A DNA stretch of 64,000 bases from JAAYHG01 sp012735455 (GCA_050951365.1 JBMNIX010000002.1:62001-126000), one strand, 5' to 3'; numbered from the stretch's first letter, positions 9,260 through 18,591 are shown. Program-made: numbers and translations. Notes: generated from the letters alone by a model not told the origin.

Positions 9260-10369
9260 TTACATCGCTGTACGCGTGCTGACTGGCATTACCAGGTAAC
9301 GGTAGCCGCTCTGTCCTTCAGGGGAAATGACAGCTGCGCTGGCAGGACCAGTGAACTCCAAGAGAACACGCTCGGTAGATATAATACGCAGCGGTTCAAT
9401 GATGTAACGGCTGTTAAAGGAAATCTCTATCTCTTCCCCCTCTACCTCTGCTGCCACCAGTTCGTCCATACGGCCAATAGCAGCACTCTGGGCCCAGATA
9501 CTGATGCCATCCTCACCAACACCCAACCTCACAGCACTCACCTTATCGGCCGAAAAAAGCTCAGCCCGTTCCAGCGCTTCCAAGAATTCTATTCGCTCCA
9601 CCAGGACACGATGCGAGAATTCGCGAGGGATCACTGATTCATACGGCAGGTACTTTCCTTCTACCAAGCGCGAGACAAGGGTCCCCCCTTCACTGGTAAA
9701 CACCAGTTGGTTAGTAGCTGTCTTGATGATAACTTCACTTTGCCCCGTAATTAAGCGGGCCACTTCTTCGAGATTGCGGGCCGGCACTAAGTAGTCGCCC
9801 TTGGCTCCGCCAACATCCATCTCGTCTTCAGCCAAAGCCAGGCGGTGGCCATCAGTGGCCACAAAGCGTAGTTTACCTGCTTTAAATGAAATAAGAATGC
9901 TGGTTAATAGCTGCCTTAAACCGTCCCGGGCAGCAGCAAAACTCACCTTTTGAATAAGGGACCTTAAGGTTAACTCTGGCAGGCGGACCAACTCCGTGGC
10001 AGCTTGTGGCTTAACCTCTGGAAAGTCAGCCAAAGGCAATGTCAATAGTTGAAAGCGTGCCTGGCCAGCAGTTACCAAAACGTATTCATTTCCCTTCGCC
10101 TCGGCGAGGGTAAGCTCCCCTTCTGGCAGACGGCGAAGGATATCCACCAAGTAACGCGCTGGTAAAAGTACCTGTCCTTCCTCTTTAATCTCTGCTTCGA
10201 AACGGCACTCTATTCCTAATTCTAGATCTGTACCATTTAGGGTAACAGCAGTTCCCTGAGCGGTCACCAGGATACCAGTAAGGGCTGGTACAGTGCTCTT
10301 GCTTGCAACAGCGCGCAAGGTCGCCTGAGCAGCAATGAGAAAAGGTTCGCGGTCACTAGAAAACTTCAC
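9260..10369 (-). CDS. dnaN: DNA polymerase III sliding clamp (beta subunit)
   Basis: The ring-shaped processivity clamp, 369 residues from a GTG at 10369. This start has GGGAGGGGAG four bases upstream; the frame is open ten codons further but without a site. Three beta-clamp domains follow each other. The C-terminal stretch ending YLVMPVSTRT carries the conserved MPV/MPMR-type hydrophobic pocket that binds polymerase and other clamp partners. It lies directly downstream of dnaA, separated by a 249-base region rich in DnaA-box-like 9-mers. Confidence 0.97.
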   Translation of the reverse strand: MKFSSDREPFLIAAQATLRAVASKSTVPALTGILVTAQGTAVTLNGTDLELGIECRFEAEIKEEGQVLLPARYLVDILRRLPEGELTLAEAKGNEYVLVTAGQARFQLLTLPLADFPEVKPQAATELVRLPELTLRSLIQKVSFAAARDGLRQLLTSILISFKAGKLRFVATDGHRLALAEDEMDVGGAKGDYLVPARNLEEVARLITGQSEVIIKTATNQLVFTSEGGTLVSRLVEGKYLPYESVIPREFSHRVLVERIEFLEALERAELFSADKVSAVRLGVGEDGISIWAQSAAIGRMDELVAAEVEGEEIEISFNSRYIIEPLRIISTERVLLEFTGPASAAVISPEGQSGYRYLVMPVSTRTAM

Positions 10370-10618
10370 TTGACTCCCCTCCCGGGTTTTCGCTTTCACA
10401 ATTATCCACAGCGGATATTACTCCGTGTTTCATAGTAAGTGTATCTCGGAAAAGCAGCGTCGTAGTAATAGACGATGTGTAAATAGTGGACAAAGGACAA
10501 TAATTACTTGTCCACAACGCCTAATACTGGGGAAAAAAAGCGCATAATCTGTGGACAGGTAGTGTAAATGATGGGGAAAATCGTACCTGAGAGACGAAGA
10601 TAAGATGTTATCCCCAAC
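10370..10618. other. dnaA-dnaN intergenic region, DnaA-box cluster (part of oriC)
   Basis: Box-like sequences are TTATCCACA at 10402-10410 (perfect consensus), TTGTCCACA at 10508-10516, and TGTGGACAG on the other strand at 10550-10558; a further TTATCCCCA lies at about 10608. A T/A-rich stretch sits between them. In Bacillus-type origins such boxes flank dnaA on both sides, and DnaA unwinds the dnaA-dnaN gap. Confidence 0.7.
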
Positions 10619-11956
10619 TTAACCGGCATTGTTTCTAATTAATTCGCGTAGGTGCCTTACAGTCTCCCTTAATTCAGCATCGCTCTCCAAGTTTATAGCG
10701 ATTTTTTCGCAACCATGTAGAACAGTGGTATGGTCGCGGCCTCCAAACTCATCCCCAATCTTAGGTAGGGAGGCATCTGTCAGTTCCCGGGCAAGGTACA
10801 TGGCGATCTGCCGTGGGCCGGCGATATTTCGAGTGCGACGTTTAGACATAAGGTCCTCTGGTCGCAGGTGGAAATACTCGGCCACTACTTTTTGGATAAG
10901 GTTTATGGTAATAGGCCGTACGCGATTTTCTGGCAGAATGTCCCGCAGGGCCTCTTCCACCACATCAGGAGTGAGATCGGCCTGATGCAGCTGGGAGTAA
11001 GCCAAGAGGCGGATTAAGGCACCTTCGAGCTCACGGATATTCGTGGTGATGCGAGTGGCAATGTACTGTAGCGCTTCGTCAGGTACTATTAGGTTTTCTA
11101 ACTGTGCCTTCTTTCTCAGGATGGCTACCCGAGTTTCCAAATCTGGCGGTTGGATGTCAGTGATAAGTCCCCACTCAAAACGCGAGCGCAGGCGATCTTC
11201 TAGTGTGGTGAGCTCTTTCGGCGGCCGGTCGCTGGAGACAATAATCTGTCGGTTGGCCTCATGCAGCGCATTAAAGGTATGAAAAAACTCTTCCTGCGTT
11301 CGTTCTTTTTTTACCAAGAACTGAATATCGTCGATCAAGAGTACGTCCTTATCCCGGTATTTAGCACGAAAGGCCGCGGTTTGGTCATCTTTAATACAAT
11401 TGATGAGTTCATTAGTGAAGGTTTCTGAAGAGACATAAACCACCCGCATGTGAGGTGAACGGGAGAGGATATAGTGACCAATGGCGTGCATGAGGTGAGT
11501 TTTACCTAGTCCTACCCCGCCATAGATAAAAAGAGGATTGTAGGCTTTAGAGGGACTTTCTGCCACCGCTAAAGCAGCGGCGTGGGCAAAGCGGTTGCTG
11601 TTACCTACGACAAAGGTGTCAAACACATAACGCGGATTAAGCTGGGGGCGATCTGGTAAACTAGGACGCACAGGAGTAGTCACAGGTTCAGTACTCGGTT
11701 CGTCGTCCCCGGGAAGAAGATAGTGTACTCGCAGATCTTCGGCACCGATAGCCCTGAGGGCCCGTTGAATAAGGCTGGAGTAAGAGGTTTCTAACCACTC
11801 GCGCGTATAAGCATTGGGAACAGAGATAAGTAGGTTTGTCCCCACAATAGCTACAGCACGAGTAGGGCGTAGCCAGTTGTCAAAACTTGTTCGCCCTAGT
11901 TCTTGCTCTATTATCCCTAGAGCTTGCCGCCAAATTTCTTGAGCTGTGGATGGCAA
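10619..11956 (-). CDS. dnaA: Chromosomal replication initiator DnaA
   Basis: The AAA+ initiator that binds DnaA boxes and melts the origin. It has 445 residues from a TTG at 11956, preceded by GAGGGGG seven bases upstream; no ATG lies nearby. Domain I is the first 80 or so residues (IWRQALGIIEQELG), then a short variable linker rich in Pro. Domain III has Walker A GGVGLGKTHLMHAIG, Walker B VLLIDDIQFL and the sensor region. Domain IV ends with the DNA-binding signature GRDHTTVLHGCEKI. The rare TTG start may hold expression low. Confidence 0.98.
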   Translation of the reverse strand: MPSTAQEIWRQALGIIEQELGRTSFDNWLRPTRAVAIVGTNLLISVPNAYTREWLETSYSSLIQRALRAIGAEDLRVHYLLPGDDEPSTEPVTTPVRPSLPDRPQLNPRYVFDTFVVGNSNRFAHAAALAVAESPSKAYNPLFIYGGVGLGKTHLMHAIGHYILSRSPHMRVVYVSSETFTNELINCIKDDQTAAFRAKYRDKDVLLIDDIQFLVKKERTQEEFFHTFNALHEANRQIIVSSDRPPKELTTLEDRLRSRFEWGLITDIQPPDLETRVAILRKKAQLENLIVPDEALQYIATRITTNIRELEGALIRLLAYSQLHQADLTPDVVEEALRDILPENRVRPITINLIQKVVAEYFHLRPEDLMSKRRTRNIAGPRQIAMYLARELTDASLPKIGDEFGGRDHTTVLHGCEKIAINLESDAELRETVRHLRELIRNNAG

Positions 11957-12125
11957 GGTTCAACCCCCTCATTGCAAGAGTGCACAAATTATACACAGTT
12001 TTATCCACAGGTTGTGCATAAACCTGCGGATAAAGGAGACACTGGAGGTAAGGAGAGGAAAATTTGTTAAGCCCAGGAACATAATAACATAGATATCCAC
12101 AGGTCGGCAACTAGACAAGAGGACC
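11957..12125. other. Upstream dnaA region, DnaA-box cluster (part of oriC)
   Basis: Box-like 9-mers: TTATACACA 11989-11997, TTATCCACA 12001-12009 (perfect), TTGTGCATA 12012-12020, TGCGGATAA 12025-12033 (reverse strand TTATCCGCA) and ATATCCACA 12093-12101. Together with the boxes after dnaA this makes a bipartite origin. The dnaA promoter must also lie here, so dnaA is probably self-regulated. Confidence 0.7.
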
Positions 12126-12164
12126 ATTAAAGTTGTTGTTTGGGACACGTCCTGCGGTTTTGGC

Positions 12165-12193
12165 TTGACAGTGCAGGAAGCCTCAAGTATAAT
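12165..12193 (+). promoter_or_regulatory. Consensus sigma-A promoter of rpmH
   Basis: TTGACA (12165-12170) and TATAAT (12188-12193) are both perfect and 17 bases apart. They point towards rpmH, whose start is 47 bases downstream. This is the clearest promoter in the window and drives the rpmH-rnpA group. Confidence 0.93.
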
Positions 12194-12239
12194 TTTTCTG
12201 AAGCGTTACCGGGGAATAAGACGGAAGGAGTTTCATGCC

Positions 12240-12374
12240 GTGAAGAGGACATATCAACCGAACCGCAGACATCGCAAGAAGGCGCATGGGTTTTTGGTCC
12301 GTATGAGGACAAGGGGTGGGCGGAAGGTCTTGGCCCGGCGCCGTGCTAAGGGCAGGAAACGTATTTCCGCCTAA
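12240..12374 (+). CDS. rpmH: Ribosomal protein bL34
   Basis: A 44-residue, highly basic protein that binds 23S rRNA in the large subunit. It starts with GTG at 12240 after GGAAGGAG: KRTYQPNRRHRKKAHGFLVR, then MRTRGGRKVLARRRAKGRKR, the textbook L34 sequence. A longer reading frame upstream overlaps the promoter and is rejected. It is the first gene of the divergent unit from oriC. Confidence 0.98.
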   Translation: MKRTYQPNRRHRKKAHGFLVRMRTRGGRKVLARRRAKGRKRISA

Positions 12375-12390
12375 ACGGACGCAGAAACGC

Positions 12391-12434
12391 AAGGGGTTAG
12401 GGCGGGGCTGGACCTGATACCTGACCCCTTTTCT
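12391..12434 (+). terminator. Hairpin between rpmH and rnpA
   Basis: AAGGGGT-t-AGG (12391-12401) pairs with CCT-g-ACCCCTT (12420-12430), followed by TTCTC. The tail is weak, so partial termination or RNA processing is likely, which would make more L34 than RnpA. Confidence 0.5.
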
Positions 12435-12475
12435 CGTCATCCCAGGTATAAAAAGGTGGTTAGGAGGCGACCGCC

Positions 12476-12841
12476 ATGCAGCTAGAGACCCTGGGCAAGA
12501 ACCAGGAGTTTAAGAATTTGTATCGCCGCGGTCGTTCCTATGTGGGCAAGTATGTAGTCCTTTACGTATGTAGGCGCCAGGATGAACGCAAACGAGTAGG
12601 ATTTACGGTGGGAAGAAAGATAGGCGCTGCTGTGGCTCGCAATCGAATTCGTCGGCGGCTGAAAGAAATCTATCGCCTACTTTATCCACAACTGCAAGAA
12701 GGTTACGACGTGGTCATAGTGGCCCGGATGCGGGCAAGAGATGTACCCTACCGGGTCCTAGCGGATGAAGTTGAGGCGTTGGTACATAAAGCAGGACTTT
12801 TAGTAAAAGAGGAAGCAGGGGCCCCATGGCGAAGGGGATAA
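12476..12841 (+). CDS. rnpA: Ribonuclease P protein component
   Basis: The protein subunit that helps the RNase P RNA cut 5' leaders from tRNA precursors. It has 121 residues with the start of bacterial RnpA (LGKNQEFKNLYRRGRSYVG) and the RNA-binding RNR signature in GAAVARNRIRRRLKEIYR. TAGGAGGCGA lies before the ATG. It overlaps yidD by 16 bases, so the two are coupled. Confidence 0.96.
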   Translation: MQLETLGKNQEFKNLYRRGRSYVGKYVVLYVCRRQDERKRVGFTVGRKIGAAVARNRIRRRLKEIYRLLYPQLQEGYDVVIVARMRARDVPYRVLADEVEALVHKAGLLVKEEAGAPWRRG

Positions 12842-13038
12842 TCCTCCTATTGATTCGTTTTTACCAAAGGTGTATCTCGCCGCTTCTTGGACCACACTGT
12901 CGCTATACTCCGACTTGCTCTCAGTATGCTTACGAGTCAGTAAGGCGCTACGGGGCAGTGAAGGGCGTAACCAAGGCGGTGAAGAGGCTGCTGCGTTGCC
13001 ACCCCTGGGCCCCGGGAGGCTACGATCCGGTAGAGTAA
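12826..13038 (+). CDS. yidD: Membrane protein insertion efficiency factor YidD
   Basis: A 70-residue protein with an amphipathic N-terminus (IILLLIRFYQRCISPLLG) and the conserved cysteines of the family in CRYTPTCSQYAYES and LLRCHPWAPGGYDPV. It acts at the inner face of the membrane and helps YidC/Sec insertion. It overlaps the end of rnpA and precedes yidC, its usual place. Confidence 0.95.
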   Translation: MAKGIILLLIRFYQRCISPLLGPHCRYTPTCSQYAYESVRRYGAVKGVTKAVKRLLRCHPWAPGGYDPVE

Positions 13039-13121
13039 CTGGATGTAGGTCCGGTAGCGGTGTTGGCCCGGGCATCCTCTCTTTTGCCATGGGATCAGAA
13101 CGCTAAAGGAGGCGACGATGA

Positions 13122-13760
13122 GTGAAGGCCCTGGGCGACGCTATGTTTTGGGTCTTAGAGTTTTTGTTTGGGTACTTTAATAACTACGGATGGGCAATCA
13201 TAGGACTAACTGTTTTGGTTCAGATGTTGGTTTGGCCCCTCACGCGGGGGCAAACTAAGAGTATGTTAGCTATGAAGGAGTTGAACCCGAAACTCCAAGA
13301 ACTACAGAAGAAGTACAAGGACAATCCAGAGAAGTTGAACAAAGAGATGATGGCCCTCTATAAGGCGCATGGTGTAAACCCGCTCGGCGGTTGTTTGCCG
13401 CTGCTGCTACAATTTCCCATCCTGATCGCGCTTTTTAACGTACTTAGGGTCTACCCATATCCAGCAGGTAGTGCTGGTTTTTATTGGATTCCGGACCTAG
13501 GGCAAGCAGATCCACTGTATATTTTACCTCTTCTTACCGTGGCAACCACTTACCTTTCGTCCAAACAACTGAGCACTGATCCGAAGCAATCGGGAATGAT
13601 GGTGGCTATGCCGTTGGTGCTTGGGTGGATGGCTATGCGCTTTCCAGCAGGACTTGCTTTATACTGGGTAGTAAGCAACTTGGTTCGTTTTGGGCAGCAA
13701 TGGTTTGATATGCGCACGCTCATGGTGAAAGGAGAGCTGGCGAAGAATGAGAACCGTTGA
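13122..13760 (+). CDS. yidC: Membrane protein insertase YidC/SpoIIIJ
   Basis: A 212-residue insertase with the core of five membrane segments. It starts with a GTG at 13122, nine bases after AAAGGAGG; a nearby ATG at 13118 is in another frame. The cytoplasmic hairpin reads KELNPKLQELQKKYKDNPEK, followed by VNPLGGCLPLLLQFPILIALF; the conserved arginine in the groove is in WPLTRGQTKSM. There is no lipoprotein signal. This is at the short end of the Gram-positive YidC range. In spore-formers one YidC also helps assemble the SpoIIIA-Q channel. Confidence 0.95.
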   Translation: MKALGDAMFWVLEFLFGYFNNYGWAIIGLTVLVQMLVWPLTRGQTKSMLAMKELNPKLQELQKKYKDNPEKLNKEMMALYKAHGVNPLGGCLPLLLQFPILIALFNVLRVYPYPAGSAGFYWIPDLGQADPLYILPLLTVATTYLSSKQLSTDPKQSGMMVAMPLVLGWMAMRFPAGLALYWVVSNLVRFGQQWFDMRTLMVKGELAKNENR

Positions 13761-14418
13761 GGAGAGTGGGCGTTCGGTAGAAGAAGCGGTAGCTCAAGCG
13801 CTAAGAAAGCTAGCAGCAAGTGAAAGCGAAGTTAATATAGAAATTATCGAGGAAGGCAGTCGGGGGCTCTTAGGTATCCTAGGCGGTAGGCCGGCGCGGG
13901 TTACGCGTTTACGCTTAAAGATTCGCCTGCAGAAAAGGCGCGGCAATTCCTTGAGAGTGTTGTAGCCTCCTTGGGCCATTGAGGCAACTGTTTCAGCCGT
14001 GGCTGGGGATGATGGTATCCAGGTGAATGTAGAGGGTGAGGATGTTGGGCCCGCTTATTGGACGGCGTGGTCACAGTCTGGATGCTTGGCAGTACCTTTA
14101 CTGCTTCTAGTGGGCGAACAAAGGGAGCCCACGAGTCGGTTCGGGTATTTCTAGATGTGGCAGGGTATCGTGAACGCAGGGCTGCGACGCTGGGAGAGCC
14201 TGGCACGGCGCACCGCCGAGCGCGTCAAAGCACGGCGGCGAAGTGTGGCTCTGGAACCCATGCCTGCAGCGGAGCGGCGCGTAATACACTTAGCGTTGCA
14301 GGATGATCCAGATGTGGTTACAGGCAGCGAAGGACGGGAAACCTTACCGACGTGTGGTTGTGAGCCCCGCGGGGGCCGGGAAAGTAGTATTAAGGATGCC
14401 AAGGAAGAAAAGGAATGA
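13747..14418 (+). pseudogene. jag: jag (SpoIIIJ-associated RNA-binding protein), frameshifted
   Basis: The ATG at 13747 has a good site and overlaps yidC by 14 bases. The first 55 residues are an intact Jag-N domain (VEEAVAQALRKLAAS to EEGSRGLLGILGGRPARV). After that the KH and R3H domains are visible only in pieces in different frames: SPAEKARQFLESVVASLG from 13920, a piece starting IEATVSAVAGDDG from 13978, LIGRRGHSLDAWQYL from 14054, LLVGEQREPTSRFGYF from about 14100, and RRTAERVKARRRSVALEPMP near 14210. At least four single-base changes are needed to rejoin them. The amino acids themselves are well conserved, so recent damage or sequencing error is more likely than old decay. Confidence 0.85.
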
Positions 14419-14424
14419 GAGTTT

Positions 14425-14455
14425 AAAACCCAGTGAGTGGATCGCTGGGTTTTTT
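14425..14455 (+). terminator. Terminator between jag and mnmE
   Basis: AAAACCCAG (14425-14433) pairs with CTGGGTTTT (14445-14453), with an 11-base loop and six T from 14450. This separates the rpmH-jag transcript from mnmE. Confidence 0.85.
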
Positions 14456-14480
14456 CCTTAGGAGGGGACAGGGGAACGAG

Positions 14481-15872
14481 ATGCAAGGTGATACCATAGC
14501 TGCCATTGCCACAGCAGTGGGAGTGGGTGGAATAGGTATTGTGCGTATCAGTGGCAAGGAAAGCGTTGGCTGTAGCTGATAGAGTTTTTCGCTCCAAGAG
14601 CGGGATGAAGGTGAGCGAACAACCAAGCTATAGCGCTCGTTATGGTGAGGTTATAGACAGTGAAAGTGGGGAAGTGATAGGACGAGGCCCCTAGCGCTAG
14701 TGATGCGCGCGCCCCCGCTCCTATACCCGTGAAGATGTAGTGGAGCTGCATTGCCACGGTGGGGCCCCTACCCCTTTTCTTTGGTGCTTCAGACAGTGGT
14801 CAAAGCAGGTGCACGGGTAGCGGAACCAGGTGAGTTTACCCAAAGGGCTTTTTTTCAACGGCCCGCATTGGACCTGGCCCAGGCAGAGGCGGTTTGTGAT
14901 GTCATTAGGGCGCAAACCGAGACCAGCCTGCGTTTGGCACAGGGTCAGCTGAGAGGGCTCCTTTCCCAGACAGCTAAGTCCCTGACAGCTAGGCTACTGG
15001 AGCTGGAAGCCTGGCTGGAGGTAGGAATTGACTTTCCTGAGGATGATATTCCCGAGTTAAGAAATGAGGAGCTAGTGGTACGGCTCCAATCTATAGAGAA
15101 AGAGATTACCCAACTGCTTGCCAGAGGGCAAAGTGGGCGTGTCCTGCGAGAGGGTCTACCCGCGGTTATTGTTGGAAAACCTAACGCAGGGAAGTCTAGC
15201 CTCATGAACGCCCTTACTGGCACGCAGCGAGCCTTAGTCACCGATATTCCTGGGACCACCCGGGACGTCCTGGAGGAAACCATCAATGTAGGCGGTGTTC
15301 CGGTACGCCTCCTGGATACAGCTGGGATCCGGGAAACAGGGGACTTGGTGGAGCGCCTGGGTGTGGAGGCGGCTAAAGAGCGACTGGACAAAGCCGAGTT
15401 GGTGCTGCTGGTTTTGGATGCAGAGCGCGGCTGGGAAAAAGAAGACGAAGAAATCCTAGCCCTGTGCCATGGTAGAAATACACTGGTACTGCTTAACAAG
15501 ATAGACATAGGCACAGCCCTAACTGTGGATGAAGTGGAGGCGAGGTGTCATGGTATGCGGGTTCTCCCTGTGGCGGCGAAGCAGGGTTTGGGTCTTGAAA
15601 AGTTGGAAGCTGCAATTCTAGACTTTGTCTATGGTGGGAAAGTCCAGAGCAGCGAGCATATCGGTGTGAGCAACGCCCGGCATCTGGCGGCGCTGGAGGC
15701 GGCTCGGGCCAACGTACAAGCGGCTCTGGCAACTGTTAAGGCGGGACTTGGAAATGACCTGGTTAGTAGCGATATACGCGCGGCTCGTTTGGAGATAGGA
15801 AAAATAAGCGGTGAGACAGTGGATGATGCTGTCATCGAGCGGATCTTTCAGGACTTTTGCATCGGCAAGTGA
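14481..15872 (+). pseudogene. mnmE: mnmE (tRNA U34 modification GTPase), 5' third frameshifted
   Basis: MnmE with MnmG adds a carboxymethylaminomethyl group to U34 of tRNAs. The start at 14481 reads MQGDTIAAIATAVGVGGIGI, then breaks. Family sequence continues in other frames: ALAVADRVFRSKSGMKVSEQ, SYTREDVVELHCHGG, and the folate-binding end. Breaks sit near 14565, 14680, 14718, 14762, 14778 and 14850, mostly as one extra base in G, C or T runs. From about 14790 the frame is clean: the GTPase domain has GKPNAGKSSLMNAL, TDIPGTTRDVLEE, DTAGIRETGD and NKID, and the protein ends with the conserved FCIGK. The intact 3' part suggests assembly error over true loss. Confidence 0.85.
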
Positions 15873-15892
15873 TACTGGGAGTGTGTGGCGCT

Positions 15893-17794
15893 ATGGAGAT
15901 GGGTGGAAAGTACGATGTTATTGTGGTGGGAGCGGGACATGCCGGGTGTGAAGCAGCATTGGCCGCTGCCAGGATGGGTGCGCGTACGCTCCTTCTTACT
16001 TTGAGTCTCGAGCATATTGCCCTAATGCCCTGCAACCCATCTATAGGTGGACCAGCTAAGGGTCACCTGGTGCGGGAAATCGACGCTTTAGGGGGGCAGA
16101 TGGCCCGAAATACAGATCGTTCCTACTTGCAGTTGCGACTACTCAACACCAGTAAAGGCCCGGCAGTGCGCGCTCTGCGTGCCATCTGCGATAAGGATCT
16201 CTACCGGCGGCGCATGCGCCAAACCCTATGGCAGACAGAAGGCTTAGCCATAAAGGAAGCTGCAGTGGCCGAGCTCTTACTTAAAGGGAACAAGATCCAG
16301 GGGGTGCACACCCAGACAGGGGTTGCTTATTCGGCACCTGCGGTAGTACTTACCACTGGCGTATACTTGAATAGCGAGATTTTTATCGGTGAACTTAAGT
16401 ATAAGGGTGGCCCGCAGGGTCAACCAGCGGTGCGCGAACTAAGCCAGTTTCTCTTGGATCTAGGTTTTACGACTGGACGCTTTCGCACCACTACTCCACC
16501 GCGTATTGCAGCCCATACGGTGGATTATAGTCGCCTCACTCCCCAATTGGGAAGCGAGGAGCCGCTCTGTTTTTCTTTTTGGAGTGTGCCGCGCCGGCGG
16601 CGGCAGCTGCCCTGTTGGCTTACCTCCACCAACGAGCGAGCGCACGAAATCATCATGAGCAATATTGGACGCTCGCCCTTTTCTGTGAATAAGATCGAGG
16701 GGGCTGAGCCACGTTATTGCCCTTCTATCGAGGGCAAGGTTATGAACTTCCGCGAACGCACAGGGCACCAGATTTTTTTAGAGCCAGAGGGCTGGGATAG
16801 TCAAGAGGTATACGTGATGGGACTCTTTACCAGCCTGCCAGAAGAGGTCCAACTACAAGTTTTGCGCTCTCTACCAGGGTTGGAAAAGGTAGAGATAATT
16901 CGTCCTGGATATGGTATCGAGTACGATTACCTTCCTCCCAGCGGCTTGAAAGCTAACTTAGAGACCAAGCTGGTACAGGGTCTCTTTTGCGCTGGTCAGG
17001 TCAACGGTACTTCCGGTTACGAGGAAGCGGCCGCACAGGGTCTTATGGCAGGAATAAATGCTGTCCTGAGTGTGAGGGGCGAGGAGCCCTTTATTCTGGG
17101 TCGGCACGAGGCGTATATTGGGGTACTGATAGATGATTTGGTTACCAAAGGAACGCGTGATCCTTATCGTATGTTAACCTCGAGAGCGGAGTACCGTCTG
17201 TTATTGAGGATGGACAATGCAGATTTAAGGCTCTGCGACTATGGTTACAAGCTGGGGTTACTACCTGAGAAAGAGTATCAGTCTTTCTGTGCCAAGCGGG
17301 AGGAAATTGAAAGGGAGAGGGAAAGACTGGAAAGTGTACGACTCTCACCGCGGCATGAAGTAAATGAGGCTCTAGTGGACCTAGGTAGTGTGCCACTGGA
17401 TCGACCGTTGAGCTTGGCTGAGCTTTTGCGGCGACCTGAACTATCATATGACGACATAAAGCGTCTTTCTGCTCCGGAGAAACCTATTAGCGCCGCGGCT
17501 GCCGAAGAAGTAGAGATTGAGCTCAAGTATGCAGGCTACATTCAGAAAGAAAAACAGTTGGTGCAGCAAATGCAACGTTTGGAGGGGCGTCTCTTACCGC
17601 CCGATTTCGATTATCAGGCCATCCAGTCATTGTCCGCCGAGGCGAGGGAGAAGCTAGGCAGGGTAAGGCCGCGCACTGTGGGGCAGGCGGCGCGTATTCC
17701 CGGAGTCTCGCCCGCTGATGTGGCGGTACTGTTGGTGCAACTGCGCGCCAGGGAGAAGGGCGGTAAGAGAGATGACAAGAAAAGTAGAGCGTGA
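15893..17794 (+). CDS. mnmG: tRNA uridine-5-carboxymethylaminomethyl modification enzyme MnmG
   Basis: The FAD- and NADH-using partner of MnmE. It has 633 residues from the ATG at 15893 (MEMGGKYDVIVVGAGHAG); the open frame reaches back to 15857 inside mnmE but with no site. The FAD fold is VVGAGHAGCEAALAAARMG, with the family signatures NPSIGGPAKGHLVREIDALG and QVNGTSGYEEAAAQGLMAG. The C-terminal helical domain that binds MnmE ends near IPGVSPADVAVLL. Spacing of 20 bases to mnmE and overlap with rsmG show one operon. Confidence 0.96.
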   Translation: MEMGGKYDVIVVGAGHAGCEAALAAARMGARTLLLTLSLEHIALMPCNPSIGGPAKGHLVREIDALGGQMARNTDRSYLQLRLLNTSKGPAVRALRAICDKDLYRRRMRQTLWQTEGLAIKEAAVAELLLKGNKIQGVHTQTGVAYSAPAVVLTTGVYLNSEIFIGELKYKGGPQGQPAVRELSQFLLDLGFTTGRFRTTTPPRIAAHTVDYSRLTPQLGSEEPLCFSFWSVPRRRRQLPCWLTSTNERAHEIIMSNIGRSPFSVNKIEGAEPRYCPSIEGKVMNFRERTGHQIFLEPEGWDSQEVYVMGLFTSLPEEVQLQVLRSLPGLEKVEIIRPGYGIEYDYLPPSGLKANLETKLVQGLFCAGQVNGTSGYEEAAAQGLMAGINAVLSVRGEEPFILGRHEAYIGVLIDDLVTKGTRDPYRMLTSRAEYRLLLRMDNADLRLCDYGYKLGLLPEKEYQSFCAKREEIERERERLESVRLSPRHEVNEALVDLGSVPLDRPLSLAELLRRPELSYDDIKRLSAPEKPISAAAAEEVEIELKYAGYIQKEKQLVQQMQRLEGRLLPPDFDYQAIQSLSAEAREKLGRVRPRTVGQAARIPGVSPADVAVLLVQLRAREKGGKRDDKKSRA

Positions 17795-18521
17795 GACCTG
17801 GGATAAGAAAGAGCTCAGAGAACGTTTAAGGGCGGGGGCTCGTAGCCTTGGCGTAGAACTGAGCGCGGCGCAGGTGGGAATGTTTCTGCGGTATGGTCAA
17901 GAACTTGCAGCATGGAATGAGCGTGTTAACCTAAGTGCCATTAAGAACCCCGCCGATGTGATAACGAAGCACTTCCTAGATTCTTTAGCGGTAGTTCCCT
18001 ATCTACCTTTCGAGGCAGAGAATATAGTAGATGTTGGCAGTGGTGCCGGACTGCCGGGCTTGGCTCTTAAAGTGGCACGTCCGGAGTTGGATGTCCTGCT
18101 GGTGGAAAGTATAGGAAAGAAAGTGGAGTTTCTCAGACATGTGACGGCAGTCCTCAACCTTGTGGGAGTAGAGGTTGTTAAGGTACGGGCAGAGGAATTG
18201 GGGCAGAATCCGTCGTACCGTGAGCGTTACCAGGTCGGGGTGGCCAGAGCTGTGGCCATGCTGCCGGTGCTGGCTGAATTGGTTTTACCCCTAGTTAAGC
18301 TAGGCGGCCTCTTTATTGCTTTCAAGGGACCAGATGTAAGGGAAGAACTAGAGGCCGCGCAACGTGCTTTTACCCTGTTAGGTGGGGAAGTTGAGGCTGT
18401 TCATGAATGGAAACTGCCTGGGGGGGCGGGACAGCGCAGTATTATCTTGGTGCGGAAGGTAAGCGCCACACCTCCCCAGTATCCCAGGGCGCCAGGTCGA
18501 CCAGGGAAACGCCCGTTGTGA
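17772..18521 (+). CDS. rsmG: 16S rRNA (guanine-N7) methyltransferase RsmG
   Basis: A SAM-dependent enzyme that methylates G527 of 16S rRNA; loss gives low-level streptomycin resistance in several bacteria. The ATG at 17772 gives 249 residues and overlaps mnmG by 23 bases. The SAM site reads NIVDVGSGAGLPGLALKVARP, with LVESIGKKVEFLRHV next and GVARAVAMLPVLAELVLPLV later. A proline- and arginine-rich tail of about 20 residues (ATPPQYPRAPGRPGKRPL) extends beyond the usual end. Confidence 0.95.
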   Translation: MTRKVERETWDKKELRERLRAGARSLGVELSAAQVGMFLRYGQELAAWNERVNLSAIKNPADVITKHFLDSLAVVPYLPFEAENIVDVGSGAGLPGLALKVARPELDVLLVESIGKKVEFLRHVTAVLNLVGVEVVKVRAEELGQNPSYRERYQVGVARAVAMLPVLAELVLPLVKLGGLFIAFKGPDVREELEAAQRAFTLLGGEVEAVHEWKLPGGAGQRSIILVRKVSATPPQYPRAPGRPGKRPL

Positions 18522-18591
18522 CTCCTTTTTGGCAGGAATTTCCTATTAGGCAGCGAATTAAGATGGAAAGACGCAAAGAGGCGGTGCCGCC

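Noticed and set aside
14155..14418. An 87-codon ORF as a separate gene
   Set aside because: Its sequence is the R3H-domain end of Jag in a shifted frame.
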